Below are positions 8,404-17,232 of a DNA stretch of 64,000 nucleotides, piece by piece (position 1 is the first letter of the stretch; the number at the start of each line of letters is the position of its first letter). This stretch comes from Halocatena marina (lineage in GTDB: Archaea > Halobacteriota > Halobacteria > Halobacteriales > Haloarculaceae), in NCBI RefSeq assembly GCF_025913575.1, contig NZ_CP109785.1, positions 992,001-1,056,000 on the forward strand, given 5' to 3'. The notes below the pieces were generated by a model. The model was given only the letters and a program-made list of their open reading frames with translations, was not told the DNA's origin and ran no database searches. Both the position numbers and the translations under genes were made by a program.

Positions 8404-8685
8404 ATGAGCAAAACGTCTGGAATACAAAAAATAACCGTTAGCGAACACGCACTCGAACGCTGGTTTCAACGATCAGCCACACCTGGGAGCGATCCAGCGC
8501 TTGCTTGGGACGACGCAATAGAGATCTACGGTCACTGTCTTGAAGGTGATGAGGTTCGCTATCACGCTCTCAGCGAAACTGTTCTTATCCGCAAAACTGA
8601 TACTCTCGTCACTGTCATCGCTGTGACAGACGCAAAGTGGACTGTTCGTATTGCTGTCTCTCATCTAGATGAGATGGCTATGTGA
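8404..8685 (+). CDS. Small protein with an H-x3-R-x3-R start, possibly RelE/DUF4258-like
   Basis: 93 residues. The N-terminus reads ITVSEHALERWFQRS, an HALERxxxR pattern like that opening DUF4258/BrnT-type proteins of the RelE/ParE fold. It is followed by a helix and then beta strands (ETVLIRKTDTLVTVIAVTD, WTVRIAVSH) compatible with the fold's sheet. Together with the 79-aa gene upstream it could be a toxin-antitoxin pair, but the resemblance is weak, no obvious antitoxin DNA-binding motif is visible in the partner, and the proposal is inference. Confidence 0.5.
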   Translation: MSKTSGIQKITVSEHALERWFQRSATPGSDPALAWDDAIEIYGHCLEGDEVRYHALSETVLIRKTDTLVTVIAVTDAKWTVRIAVSHLDEMAM

Positions 8686-8760
8686 CTTGATTTTAAGTTT
8701 AACTTTCTCTTCGACAATAGTTCGTGAGAACACCCACTGAGCAGGCTAGTCAAGTATCGA

Positions 8761-9213
8761 TTATTCGATCGTTGGAGTGTCCCTCCTGTTGAGTGAGAGT
8801 GGTTTACCTTTCCACGTGATCTCAAGTCGGTGGCGAGAGAGATAAGGAGCGATGGAGTCACGAGTGACAAGTCCTTTGTAGGTCGTATCGTCGTCGACAA
8901 CGACGAGGAGCGTTATTCCCGCTTCGCGCATCTGATCAGCGGCGCGTCTAACTGGTGTGGACGGAGTCGTCGTCATAACAGGACGAGACATGAATGATTC
9001 GATTGATCGGTCGCCACCGCATTCAGCAACGACAGCGACGATATCTGACTCGGTCACGACTCCGATGATGGTCTTCTCTGTATTGCAGACGACTAACGCT
9101 GGTGTGTTGGGCTGTCGAAGCCGCGATGCTGCCTCGACAATCGAAGTCTCTGGCGGTACGCTCGGTGTCGGTTTGGTCATAACAGAGGAGACTGGAACGT
9201 CGATCATACTCAT
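8761..9213 (-). CDS. Two-CBS-domain protein
   Basis: 150 residues with two CBS motifs: ~7-65 (SSVMTKPTPSVPPETSIVEA, then NTEKTIIGVVTESDIV) and ~73-130 (FMSRPVMTTTPSTPVRRAAD, then DDTTYKGLVTRDSIA). Paired CBS domains form a Bateman module that binds adenine nucleotides or SAM and acts as an energy or ligand sensor. There is no attached enzyme or membrane domain, so it would regulate a partner protein. No operon partner is visible. Confidence 0.85.
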   Translation of the reverse strand: MSMIDVPVSSVMTKPTPSVPPETSIVEAASRLRQPNTPALVVCNTEKTIIGVVTESDIVAVVAECGGDRSIESFMSRPVMTTTPSTPVRRAADQMREAGITLLVVVDDDTTYKGLVTRDSIAPYLSRHRLEITWKGKPLSLNRRDTPTIE

Positions 9214-9545
9214 AGAGGTACGATGGCGACACTTAACGATATTGGGTATACATCCACTAATTCCTTATACTATACTGATATCGATCGATGTCCTCGATAA
9301 ATACTGGAGTATAGGAAAATGATCTGCCATATTTGTGTGGTTTCACAATCTGATCGAGAATGCAATACGTGCTATTTTCCACGCAGCTACTCGATTGGAG
9401 ATCCATTTGGGTGATGGCAGTACAACTCAGACTGTCGATTTCTATCGGATCCTTCAATCGCTCGTCTTACCAATCTCGCTTTGAGCTCGAGTACTAAGTT
9501 ATGACATCTCTATCACGATCCGTCTGAGTTGTCAGGTGTGACCGA
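9214..9545. other. Gap of 332 bp, nothing recognised
   Basis: AT-rich DNA upstream of the CBS gene and downstream of the TrkA-N gene. No gene, repeat or strong hairpin seen. Confidence 0.5.
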
Positions 9546-10301
9546 TCACAGACTCGTACATACTTGCTCTCCACTCACGACTTCTGGAATGATGACTTCG
9601 TCGGCACCAACCCGGCGAGCAAGTACCTCGTCCTGACGATCCTCGGCTCGAACGATGAGGGTGACTGTTGTAGCTAGCTGGCTAGCTACGATAGCAATCT
9701 GAATGTTCGCATTAGTGTCATCGATAGCGCCGATGACTGTCGATGCCCGCTTGACGGTAGCATCGGTGAGTATCTCTTCGCTGCGGGCATCTCCATTAAC
9801 TGCAAGGAGGCCATCGTCGATTGCCCGCTGGTACTGTGTCTCTTGTTTTTCAATGATGACTACTGTACGATCTCTTTCACAGAGGCGAGCGGCGATGGTT
9901 TTACCGAATGTTCCATAGCCACAGATGATGATGTGGTTCTCAAGTTCACTAATGGTTTGTTCAATTTGCATATGTTGTAACTCCGCTCGTATTTGTCCAC
10001 CGAACATCGCCGAAAACAGCGTCTCGCCGATCCAAAGACCGGCAACGACTAATCCAGAGAAAATCACAACGGCGTAGCCTTTAACGAGCGTTGCTGGTCC
10101 ATCGTGACTCTGGAAATGAAGTTCGATACTGGTGGGATCTATCAACCAAAACAGCGCTTCTACGATGCGAATCTCACTGAGTATACTAAACCCAGCTAGT
10201 CCCGCGATCACAATTCCCGCGAATGCTACGACTGGCCGTACCATTCGGCGCAACAGTGGCCGCTGAACGAATGCTCGAACACGAATGCCTAACCAGCTCA
10301 T
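9546..10301 (-). CDS. TrkA-N domain membrane protein, ion-channel-like but without a TVGYG filter
   Basis: Residues ~20-43 and ~72-95 are hydrophobic helices flanking a region (~48-72) where a K+ channel pore would sit. It reads FWLIDPTSIELHFQSHDG instead of a T-V-G-Y-G selectivity filter. Residues 122-245 form a TrkA-N (RCK) Rossmann domain: HIIICGYGTFG at 123-133 for NAD(H), VVIIEK at the end of strand 2, then repeated beta-alpha units. The chain stops soon after the Rossmann fold (CTSL), with no TrkA-C domain. Family knowledge suggests a nucleotide-gated transporter or channel, but K+ selectivity is not supported by the sequence. Confidence 0.75.
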   Translation of the reverse strand: MSWLGIRVRAFVQRPLLRRMVRPVVAFAGIVIAGLAGFSILSEIRIVEALFWLIDPTSIELHFQSHDGPATLVKGYAVVIFSGLVVAGLWIGETLFSAMFGGQIRAELQHMQIEQTISELENHIIICGYGTFGKTIAARLCERDRTVVIIEKQETQYQRAIDDGLLAVNGDARSEEILTDATVKRASTVIGAIDDTNANIQIAIVASQLATTVTLIVRAEDRQDEVLARRVGADEVIIPEVVSGEQVCTSL

Positions 10302-10422
10302 AACGAAGTTTTGTGATGGAATCTGCTGACGGTGCGGTAGTGAGACACGAGTTGTAGTACAGAGCTATCGCTTCTCACACCGCGAGTAATCTCCGTGCTC
10401 GGGTCATCCCAATATGATCCCA

Positions 10423-12147
10423 TCATTCGAATTTCATCTCGAGTTCGTGGAAACACGCAGGAGAGGTGTCCATTTTCTGCATTGCTGGTGACGGAGGATA
10501 TCGCCGCTTGTGATGTGTCTGGATATGTGTGTGCGCATACTGCTTGACTCTCTCAACATCAAGCCCGCATTCTTCAGCGGCGTATTCGACATCAGCGTTG
10601 GCATCCACGAGACACCAGAGCAGCTTGTCGAGGACATCGTACGTCATTCCAAAATCGGTTTCATCGGACTGGTTAGCACGGACGCCAGCCGTGGGTGTTT
10701 TCTCACAGATTTCCGTCGGTACACCCATCTTTCGGGCTAACTGTCGTACATCTGTCTTATAGAGGCCGATCAACGGTTGGAGATCTACTCCTCCATCGCC
10801 ATACTTTGTGAAATAACCCAGCAACCACTCGCTCCGAGTGGTCGTACCGAGCACTAGTCGTGACATCGTATTGGCCGCATAGTACGCACACAGCATCCGG
10901 AGGCGAGCCACCAAATTTCCGTGGGTGCGGGTCGTCGCCGCTTCTGTGAGATTCGATGGAAGTGTCTCTTCGACGAGTTTCACCACGGGATGGAGCTGCA
11001 TCATCGTATGATCAATACCAAGCGTTTCAGCGAGTCCCACTGCGTCGAACGTCGCGGCTTCCGTCGCTTTTCCACACGGAAGGATGATCCCGTATACGCG
11101 ATCTGGCCCGAGTGCCTCGACAGCGAGCATCGCAACGACGCTTGAATCGATGCCGCCACTCATGTTGATCACCACTCCCTCAGCATCGGCGTCGTCGACT
11201 GCGTTCTCGATGAACGTCGTCAGTCTCTCACGAATCTGTGAATGCGTCCTTTTTCCTGTTATAACCGATGCTGTCGTAGCGGTATTGCTGGCTCTGGTCA
11301 TCATCTGAGTGATTGAGCGGCGAGACAGAGCTGTCGGGGGAGCCCGCTTGTGTGCAGTCTGAACACTCCGATTCATATACTGTCGGATGTCGGCTGGTTC
11401 GAGATGGAGTGCTGCTGCGATAGTAGTGACGTCTCGTTGTGTGTCGACTAACTGATGGAACACTGGATCAAGGACCTGATAAGATGCGCCCAACTCGTTC
11501 TTGTCGGTCTGGCCAGCCCAAAGCCCGCCAGTGGGAGGCTTTTCAATAATTGCGGTTGGCACTCCTACAAGCCGCGCGAGTCGACGGACATCGGTCTTAT
11601 AGCAATCACCGAGCGGGAGAAGGTCTGTCCCCCCATCACCATACTTTGTGAAATACCCAAGCAGGCGTTCGGTCCGATTACTGGTGCCGACAACGAGAGA
11701 GGACGTCGTGTTAGCGGCGTAGTAGGCACACGCCATTCGCAGTCGAGCCGCGACGTTTCCGATCGCCGTCCGATCTCCGTGTGGTGAAATTCTGGGAGCG
11801 AGACTATCCTCGAACATATCGAGGATCGGCTGGATTTCGATCGTGTCATATGCGATTCCCAGATTGTCTGCAACCATCTGTGCGTCTTGCATATTCTCGT
11901 CTGTGCTAGCAAGCGTCGGCATGCACAGTCCGTGGACATCGGTAGCTCCGACCGCTTCGACAGCGAGAGCAGCCGTTGTCGAGGAATCGATCCCACCACT
12001 GAGATTCACAACGATACCGTCAGCATCCGCTTTCGTCATCATGTCTTCGATGAGTGAAATACCCTCATCGCAGCGATCAGCGGGTGAAAGAGACGTACCG
12101 TTACGGGCCGCTAATAGCCCGGTGGTCATAGAATGTGTAGACGACAC
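10423..12147 (-). CDS. nadE: Tandem two-domain ammonia-dependent NAD+ synthetase
   Basis: Makes NAD+ from deamido-NAD, ATP and ammonia. The 574-residue chain holds two complete NadE-type domains exactly 280 residues apart. SGGIDSS P-loops start at 50 and 330. GNVAARLRM and GNLVARLRM, each followed by CAYYAAN, lie at ~130 and ~410. LLGYFTKYGDGG lies at 162-173 and 442-453. A KPPTGGLWAGQTD / KTPTAGVRANQSD loop follows in each. Ordinary NadE is a single ~260-residue domain acting as a homodimer, so this looks like a fused dimer. Domain 2 differs in the loop before LLGYF (GTTTRSEW against GTSNRTER), so one site may be weakened. No glutaminase domain is present. Start is a GTG at 12147; an ATG at 12129 is possible. 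Confidence 0.88.
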   Translation of the reverse strand: MSSTHSMTTGLLAARNGTSLSPADRCDEGISLIEDMMTKADADGIVVNLSGGIDSSTTAALAVEAVGATDVHGLCMPTLASTDENMQDAQMVADNLGIAYDTIEIQPILDMFEDSLAPRISPHGDRTAIGNVAARLRMACAYYAANTTSSLVVGTSNRTERLLGYFTKYGDGGTDLLPLGDCYKTDVRRLARLVGVPTAIIEKPPTGGLWAGQTDKNELGASYQVLDPVFHQLVDTQRDVTTIAAALHLEPADIRQYMNRSVQTAHKRAPPTALSRRSITQMMTRASNTATTASVITGKRTHSQIRERLTTFIENAVDDADAEGVVINMSGGIDSSVVAMLAVEALGPDRVYGIILPCGKATEAATFDAVGLAETLGIDHTMMQLHPVVKLVEETLPSNLTEAATTRTHGNLVARLRMLCAYYAANTMSRLVLGTTTRSEWLLGYFTKYGDGGVDLQPLIGLYKTDVRQLARKMGVPTEICEKTPTAGVRANQSDETDFGMTYDVLDKLLWCLVDANADVEYAAEECGLDVERVKQYAHTHIQTHHKRRYPPSPAMQKMDTSPACFHELEMKFE

Positions 12148-12919
12148 TGTTAGTTGCCCTCTTTTTGTCCATCGACTGCCGGTGTTGGCATGGACACGTG
12201 CTGATGAGTCGCTCCCAACGTTATATCGAGTGACCGACCAGCAGAAGAGATTGATGTGGATATGAGATCTCTTTTTGTGATAATGGTGTTATTGATCTCT
12301 AAACTTTGCATATCGTTAATTCTTTCGCGTTTTAACAATTGATATTCTAGTATATCTTTAGTATTCTGTAGTTTCATACAGTTCATACACGTAGCGAACT
12401 TCCTCGTTTGATAAGAATCTTCTGTAATATGTGCTAGTACACCTCTGTTTCATCTAGTGTTCAAGTACTGATTCAGTCTATTTCTGTAGATTATTCTTTT
12501 TCATTCGAGTTAGATAGTCGAATGTGTTGTGTACCATGTCCGAAGTATAGTTCAGAGCATGGAATTTAGGGTCAAAATACTGTCACTCTCTGTATGGGAG
12601 TATTATGTACCGATAGAATCGGAGTGGTGTTGATCAGCACGAAGTGAGGAACCGACGACTGGCTGTCGAAGACACAACAACCAACAAAACGATACTCCTC
12701 GGAAGGGCTCAGCGCCCGGGTCCGAAATGGTCGATAGAGGGCGAAGATGTTGGTGACGGGCTACTATCAAGCCAACCGACAGATCGTCGCCCGATCTTCC
12801 AACAGGAATTCCAATTACTGGGTATATAAAAGATGTTCGGGAGTATTCAATCCCGATTTGATGCCGTGCTTCCAGCGTGCGGTACGTCTTCCGGCAGCAA
12901 TTGGGTTTGGTGAGATCTC
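12148..12919. other. Gene-free gap of 772 bp
   Basis: 12148-12640 is AT-rich with likely promoter DNA for the NAD synthetase. 12640-12900 is GC-richer and has a 61-codon frame (12644-12829) plus a second plus-strand frame running to ~12920, neither with a recognisable domain; this could be a decayed gene fragment. Nothing firm. Confidence 0.4.
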
Positions 12920-13837
12920 TTAGTAGGTCTCACTCGTCACAAGTGTCCCTGAATCGTCGTTGACTGAGACGGTGTCGCCACCGTTGTTCCAGATTGCTCC
13001 AGATGCTCCCCAATAGCGATCACTGGTTGTGTCAGAGCCACTCCCCGTATGAAGTGTGACGGTCTCACCAGCGGCGAGTGATGCGCCACTCGGGAACGTA
13101 TACGTATGGCCGGCCTCATCGGAAACCGTCCATCCGGAGAGATCGAGCGTGCTCGATCCAGTATTCTCGAAGACGACGTACTCGTCGTTGAGGTTGTCGT
13201 TGTCGTTGCCAGCGGCGTCAGCGTTAATCTGTGCGATAGATAACCCACCACTGCCGCTCGGATTGCGGCAGTGCCAGAGACCGCGCTCGGCTGCTTGGGC
13301 GTCGGATTCAGCTGCGTAGAAGCGGTCACTCTGTGAGAAGGTACTGTCGTAAACGCGTGCATGACCTGTTTGGACGAGGTCATAGTTGAGATTGCGCCCG
13401 TCGTCGTGGACGTACGCAAGCAGCCGTCCGTAGTCTCCGCGCCCGTCGGACTGCGAATCAAGTTCAAGCGTGATCTGTTCTCCCTGCTGTAATGCGTCCT
13501 TCGTGTAGGCGCTCGCGCTTTCACCAGCCTCGTGCAAACACTGGCTGCCTGCCTCAGTGTCTGGTACACCTTCGAACTCTGTGGGGTCGTTTTCACCGTA
13601 CACCTCGGGTGTGTCGACTCCCAGCATTCGAACTGTGTCGGTGGTCCCGTTCTCGTATTCGATGTCAACTGTATCACCGTCAGCGACGTCCGTAACTGTC
13701 GCTGTGAGCGATGTGCTCGTCGTCTCGGCGGGAGCAGCAGCCCCGAGCGCGCCCGCCGAAATCACAACGGCGAGGAGTGTTACTATAACAAGTGACTGGT
13801 TCGTTCGTGTCACAGGTAAAATACCGAAGATAAACAT
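12920..13837 (-). CDS. Secreted thermonuclease (SNase) with C-terminal lamin-tail domain
   Basis: Residues ~15-36 form a hydrophobic signal segment ending near AAAPAE. Residues ~44-192 are a staphylococcal-nuclease-like domain: DVADGDTVDIEY with Asp53/Asp55, RMLGVDTPE (R70, D75, E78) and YGRLLAYV (R138), matching the usual Ca2+ and arginine active-site set. After a Gly/Ser linker, ~200-305 is a lamin-tail (LTD) domain (LNDEYVVFENTGSSTLDLSGW, then TYTFPSGASLAAGETVTLH). The expected role is extracellular DNA/RNA degradation, with the LTD helping attachment or substrate binding. Single gene; the preceding DNA is very AT-rich. Confidence 0.85.
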   Translation of the reverse strand: MFIFGILPVTRTNQSLVIVTLLAVVISAGALGAAAPAETTSTSLTATVTDVADGDTVDIEYENGTTDTVRMLGVDTPEVYGENDPTEFEGVPDTEAGSQCLHEAGESASAYTKDALQQGEQITLELDSQSDGRGDYGRLLAYVHDDGRNLNYDLVQTGHARVYDSTFSQSDRFYAAESDAQAAERGLWHCRNPSGSGGLSIAQINADAAGNDNDNLNDEYVVFENTGSSTLDLSGWTVSDEAGHTYTFPSGASLAAGETVTLHTGSGSDTTSDRYWGASGAIWNNGGDTVSVNDDSGTLVTSETY

Positions 13838-14799
13838 TTTAATTTTTTATATTATTGTTATATATTATTATATATCTATGCAGCTATCTATACCTACATC
13901 TATACGATGGCTGCAACATCTGGAGTAGTATCTCGCGTGTCGGTCGTGCTCGACTATCGTCGGGTCCGTCCTGTCACAACGTTGCTTGTGCGACTACGTA
14001 GCGTTGTGCGGCTATACACCACTGAGCCAGCTACTACTGAAGCAGTCATTACACAGCTTTGAGTGTAGATTCTCTGTAGACGGAATCGTTCACTTTTCTG
14101 GACGCATCTCGGTGTTTCTCTCAGTGATGACGTGAATCATTCTGCGTCGCTTCTCGCAATCACAAATAGTTCGGAGCCTGGTAACGGATTTTGAAAGGAT
14201 CAATATCATTCATGGCCTATTGTGTGATCCCTCAAGATCAAAAGTAAAGACTCGTATATAATGAACAATCTGTGTAATATATCATCTATTTTTAATTTCT
14301 GGACTGTGTTTATTCCTCTTCGGAGGCTCCCGTACACCATGCACTATACAGTATTACCGTTGAACTCATTTTTGCAGAACACCGAGCAATAACCACTGAT
14401 CTAACCACTATGCTAGTGTTATACAATTCATTTTGAATTTTTCCAGACGTCTAACTGTAGTAATCGTATGGATAGATGATATTTATCAGATCAATCTCAC
14501 TATTGGTACGGGAAGTTTAGAAAGATGGTGGAATACGATTTCTTGGATTATATCTGGATATAGTACAATAGCCAAATAAGAATCTACTTTTACTGTCTCA
14601 GTCTATACGAGATAAGCACTGTACCAATTGATCATGGTGGGTAACGCATTAGTGAATTGTACTAGTAAAACATTGTGTGTTATCGCCAAGACAGTGTGCT
14701 ACACGTACCCGTAACTGTACGTCACCCATCGTCGTCACCAATCACACTTGAGTATTCATCAGTGCCGATAGGACGACGAAACGGAGTCTATTGTTCCCA

Positions 14800-14814
14800 T
14801 CCCGTATGATGGGA
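14800..14814. promoter_or_regulatory. Imperfect copy of the IclR-region palindrome
   Basis: TCCCGTATGATGGGA keeps the left half (TCCCGTA) of the perfect site at 15227 and most of the right half. It lies ~460 bp before the regulator start, so it may be an auxiliary or chance site. Confidence 0.3.
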
Positions 14815-15076
14815 TGGCCAGTGAGCAACCGGATCTCTACGAATGGCTATATTTCACTCGCTCTTCTCCGTCCGTCCGCTGCGAGCCGAATTTGCATTAC
14901 AACCGTACTACTGTAACCATGACTTTAAAGATCAACGCTGCGATGACGTTTGAATTCCACATGGTGGGATGACTGGAGATCTGGCACTCTGTTACTCTGT
15001 CCATCGCGCTTCCGAATCGCAGCCAGTATCACAGTCTGAGTTGGTGAGCTATGGGATACTACTCTAACAAATCATT

Positions 15077-15102
15077 CGAACGACTGTCGCGACAATCGTT
15101 CG
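15077..15102. promoter_or_regulatory. 26-bp dyad (CGAACGA / TCGTTCG around TGTCGCGACA)
   Basis: CGAACGA at 15077-15083 and TCGTTCG at 15096-15102 are perfect inverted arms. Between them is the 10-bp palindrome TGTCGCGACA with one non-matching base on each side. It could be a protein-binding operator or form an RNA hairpin. It lies ~170 bp before the IclR gene in otherwise AT-rich DNA. Confidence 0.4.
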
Positions 15103-15137
15103 GAAGAACCAATTTGTGATCTCGAGCCAAATTCATA

Positions 15138-15152
15138 TCCCGTATTATGAAA
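15138..15152. promoter_or_regulatory. Half-site of the IclR-region palindrome
   Basis: TCCCGTATTATGAAA shares the TCCCGTA half and spacing with the perfect palindrome 89 bp further on; the right half is degenerate. Confidence 0.3.
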
Positions 15153-15226
15153 TCGGAAGATTTCAATATTCCTTCTCAGTAGATGGCTCCTCGACAGCGA
15201 TCATGATCAAACACGCACACACACTA

Positions 15227-15241
15227 TCCCGTAATACGGGA
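15227..15241. promoter_or_regulatory. Perfect 15-bp palindrome, probable IclR operator
   Basis: TCCCGTAATACGGGA is an exact inverted repeat (TCCCGTA / TACGGGA around A). It ends 31 bp before the ATG at 15273, immediately upstream of an AT-rich TTAAA that could be the TATA box. A bound regulator there would cover the BRE/TATA region. IclR proteins typically autoregulate through palindromes in their own promoter. Confidence 0.55.
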
Positions 15242-15272
15242 CATTAAATGGGTGTACATCATACAGGTGAGT

Positions 15273-16034
15273 ATGACCGAATACAACGGAACGATCGCCT
15301 CGGTTGACAAGGCGTTTGATACACTGGAGTATCTCCGAGAAAACGGGAAATCTAGTCTTTCGACGATTGCAACCGATCTTGGATTCACGAAAAGCACAGC
15401 CCACAGACACCTCAAGACGCTCGAAAGCCGCGAGTACGTTGTCAGCGACGACGGGAGCTATCGATTGAGTCTTCGATTTCTCGACTTCGGCGAGTTTACG
15501 CGGCGACGGCACACAGAGTATCAACTCATCAGAGAGAAGGTAGAGGCGCTGGCCGAACAGACCGATGAGCGAGTTCAGTTCATGGTCGAAGAACACGGGC
15601 GAGCCGTGTACGTCTTCCAACAATCGGGACAACACGCAGTTGAGGCCGACACCTATCCTGGAAAGCGAGTCCCGATCCACGCTAGTGCGGCGGGGCTTGC
15701 TATTCTCTCTAAGGTGGGCTCTGATGCCGTCGACGAAATCGTTTCCCGACACGGTCTGGTTCGACTCACCCCGAAAACAATCGCCGATCGAGAAACTCTC
15801 GATGAGGAATTGCACAAAGCGCGCGAGCGAGGTTACAGTATCAACGACCAAGGCGTCATCGAGGGACTCCGGGCTATCGGTGCACCGGTGACCGGGCCGA
15901 ACGATGAGGTAATTGGTGGATTGAGCATCTCTGGTCCGCTCAACCGAATGGAAGGCGAGCGATTCGAGAACGACCTCCCGTCGCTCCTCCTCGGCGTGAC
16001 CAACGAGCTAGAACTTAATATCGCCTACCAGTAA
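15273..16034 (+). CDS. IclR-family transcriptional regulator
   Basis: 253 residues. The N-terminal winged helix (~8-75) reads SVDKAFDTLEYLRENGKSS, then IATDLGFTKSTAHRHLKTLE as the recognition helix, then SDDGSYRLSLRFLDFG as the wing. The C-terminal ~170 residues form an IclR effector domain (GKRVPIHASAAGLAILS, later GYSINDQGVIEGLRAIGAPV). IclR proteins sense small organic acids or catabolic intermediates and control nearby pathway genes. This one heads the catabolic block at 16-32 kb and has palindromes upstream. ATG at 15273 chosen; a GTG at 15252 would add seven residues. Confidence 0.9.
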   Translation: MTEYNGTIASVDKAFDTLEYLRENGKSSLSTIATDLGFTKSTAHRHLKTLESREYVVSDDGSYRLSLRFLDFGEFTRRRHTEYQLIREKVEALAEQTDERVQFMVEEHGRAVYVFQQSGQHAVEADTYPGKRVPIHASAAGLAILSKVGSDAVDEIVSRHGLVRLTPKTIADRETLDEELHKARERGYSINDQGVIEGLRAIGAPVTGPNDEVIGGLSISGPLNRMEGERFENDLPSLLLGVTNELELNIAYQ

Positions 16035-16043
16035 ACGAACGGG

Positions 16044-16055
16044 TTTTTGTATATT
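16044..16055 (+). promoter_or_regulatory. Likely TATA box of the cyclase-family gene
   Basis: TTTTTGTATATT is centred ~26 bp before the ATG at 16076, the distance expected for a leaderless archaeal transcript. This suggests the cyclase gene has its own promoter, although the IclR gene ends only 41 bp upstream. Confidence 0.4.
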
Positions 16056-16075
16056 GACTTCGAGTGGTGAAGTGC

Positions 16076-16840
16076 ATGTTGGACGGCTATGAAATGTACG
16101 ACCTGACGCAGCCGTGGTCTCAGGACACCCCGGCTTGGCCGACGTACGACAACCCCAAAGTATGGTACGAGAAGAGTCTCGACACCGAAAAGGTGAACGG
16201 ACAGAAGATCGAGTTCATGAACCATACAGGGACCCACCTGGACGGCGAGAAGCACTTCGTTGGAAGCGGCCGTGACATCGAGAGTATGCCGCTGGACGAA
16301 CTCGTCGGCGATGCCGTCATCGCAGACATCTCTGATGTTGTCGGTGATTACGACATCTACACGAGCGAGATGATCGAGGATGTCGTTGACGTTCGAGAGG
16401 GTGATATCCTCTTCATCCATACCGGCTTTCAGGAGTACGCGTGGCACCGTGAGGACGCTGACCCGCACCGATTCTTCTGTACACATCCAGGACCAAACCA
16501 AGAGTTCGCCGACTGGTGTCTTGAGAAGAACCTCAACTATCTCATCCTCGATTGTGGGAGCGCAGACCACCCAATGAACACGGTCGTCCGCGATGTTCGA
16601 CCAGAGCTCGCTGAAGAGGCAGCCGACCACCTCGGTGTCGACGACCTTGATGAAATCTTCCCGCCAGAGGGATATCAGTTGATGCACACCGACCTGTTCC
16701 CCGAGGGTATCGTCCACGTGGAGAATGCGGAGGTTCCCGAAGAACTACTCAACGAACGCGTCCAGATCGGAACGTTCCCATGGCGCTTCCGCGGTGGCGA
16801 GAGCAGTGTCTGTCGCTGTGTCGCATTCAAGGAAGCCTAA
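16076..16840 (+). CDS. Cyclase-family (kynurenine-formamidase-like) metal hydrolase
   Basis: 254 residues. Signature: DLTQPWSQDTPAWP near the N-terminus and the metal-binding HTGTHLDGEKH at 50-60, with His50, His54, Asp56 and His60 as likely ligands. Later conserved pieces are IADISD, GDILFIHTGF and LILDCGSADHPMN. The family (COG1878) includes kynurenine formamidase and isatin hydrolase, Mn/Zn enzymes that open amide or lactam rings. Next to a Mo hydroxylase and CoA-transferase, a ring-opening step in N-heterocycle catabolism is plausible. The exact substrate cannot be read from sequence. Confidence 0.82.
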   Translation: MLDGYEMYDLTQPWSQDTPAWPTYDNPKVWYEKSLDTEKVNGQKIEFMNHTGTHLDGEKHFVGSGRDIESMPLDELVGDAVIADISDVVGDYDIYTSEMIEDVVDVREGDILFIHTGFQEYAWHREDADPHRFFCTHPGPNQEFADWCLEKNLNYLILDCGSADHPMNTVVRDVRPELAEEAADHLGVDDLDEIFPPEGYQLMHTDLFPEGIVHVENAEVPEELLNERVQIGTFPWRFRGGESSVCRCVAFKEA

Positions 16841-17232
16841 TCTCCTTTTGGACTGGGACTTCGTTTCCGCTTTGGTACATTCAACTCCCACTCAGTAACG
16901 ACGGTTGTCCATCCTGGTGGACGGGATCTGTGACCTGCTGTTCTCTTCTCAGCTCATAGACCTTCTCGCTGTCGCATACCAATAATCTGCTATTGCGGTC
17001 ATACAACCCGTCTGATTAACTCCTACCATAAATAACAATTAAATTATGTAATGAAAATTCTATTATGCGAAATGGTTATAGTACTGTGCCCGTTGGTAGG
17101 TACATCGGAGTATTCGAGAGAACGACGGATGTGGTTTCGATCCCGGAACGACAATCGTAACGTTCCAAGCATCCTCCGTGGATGATCTCGAGTCGCACGC
17201 TCCGACAACTAACGGTTACACACAACGACCCA
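16841..17232. other. Gap of 392 bp, nothing recognised
   Basis: AT-rich around 17030-17070. No gene, hairpin or repeat that I can support. Confidence 0.5.

Larger units (their letters stand above)
13838..15226. other. Long AT-rich gene-poor region before the IclR gene
   Basis: About 1.4 kb with no supported coding sequence. 13838-13880 is almost pure A/T and probably promotes the nuclease gene. 13921-14150 is GC-richer and has a 7-bp inverted repeat, CACAACG (13975-13981) / CGTTGTG (14002-14008), possibly decayed mobile DNA. A 52-codon frame at 14814-14972 has no recognisable features. The last ~430 bp hold the inverted repeats listed separately. Confidence 0.5.

Noticed and set aside
12644..12829. 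61-codon frame upstream of the nuclease gene
   Set aside because: No domain, no promoter or ribosome site, ordinary chance length.
14814..14972. 52-codon frame
   Set aside because: No domain or supporting signals; starts inside an inverted repeat.
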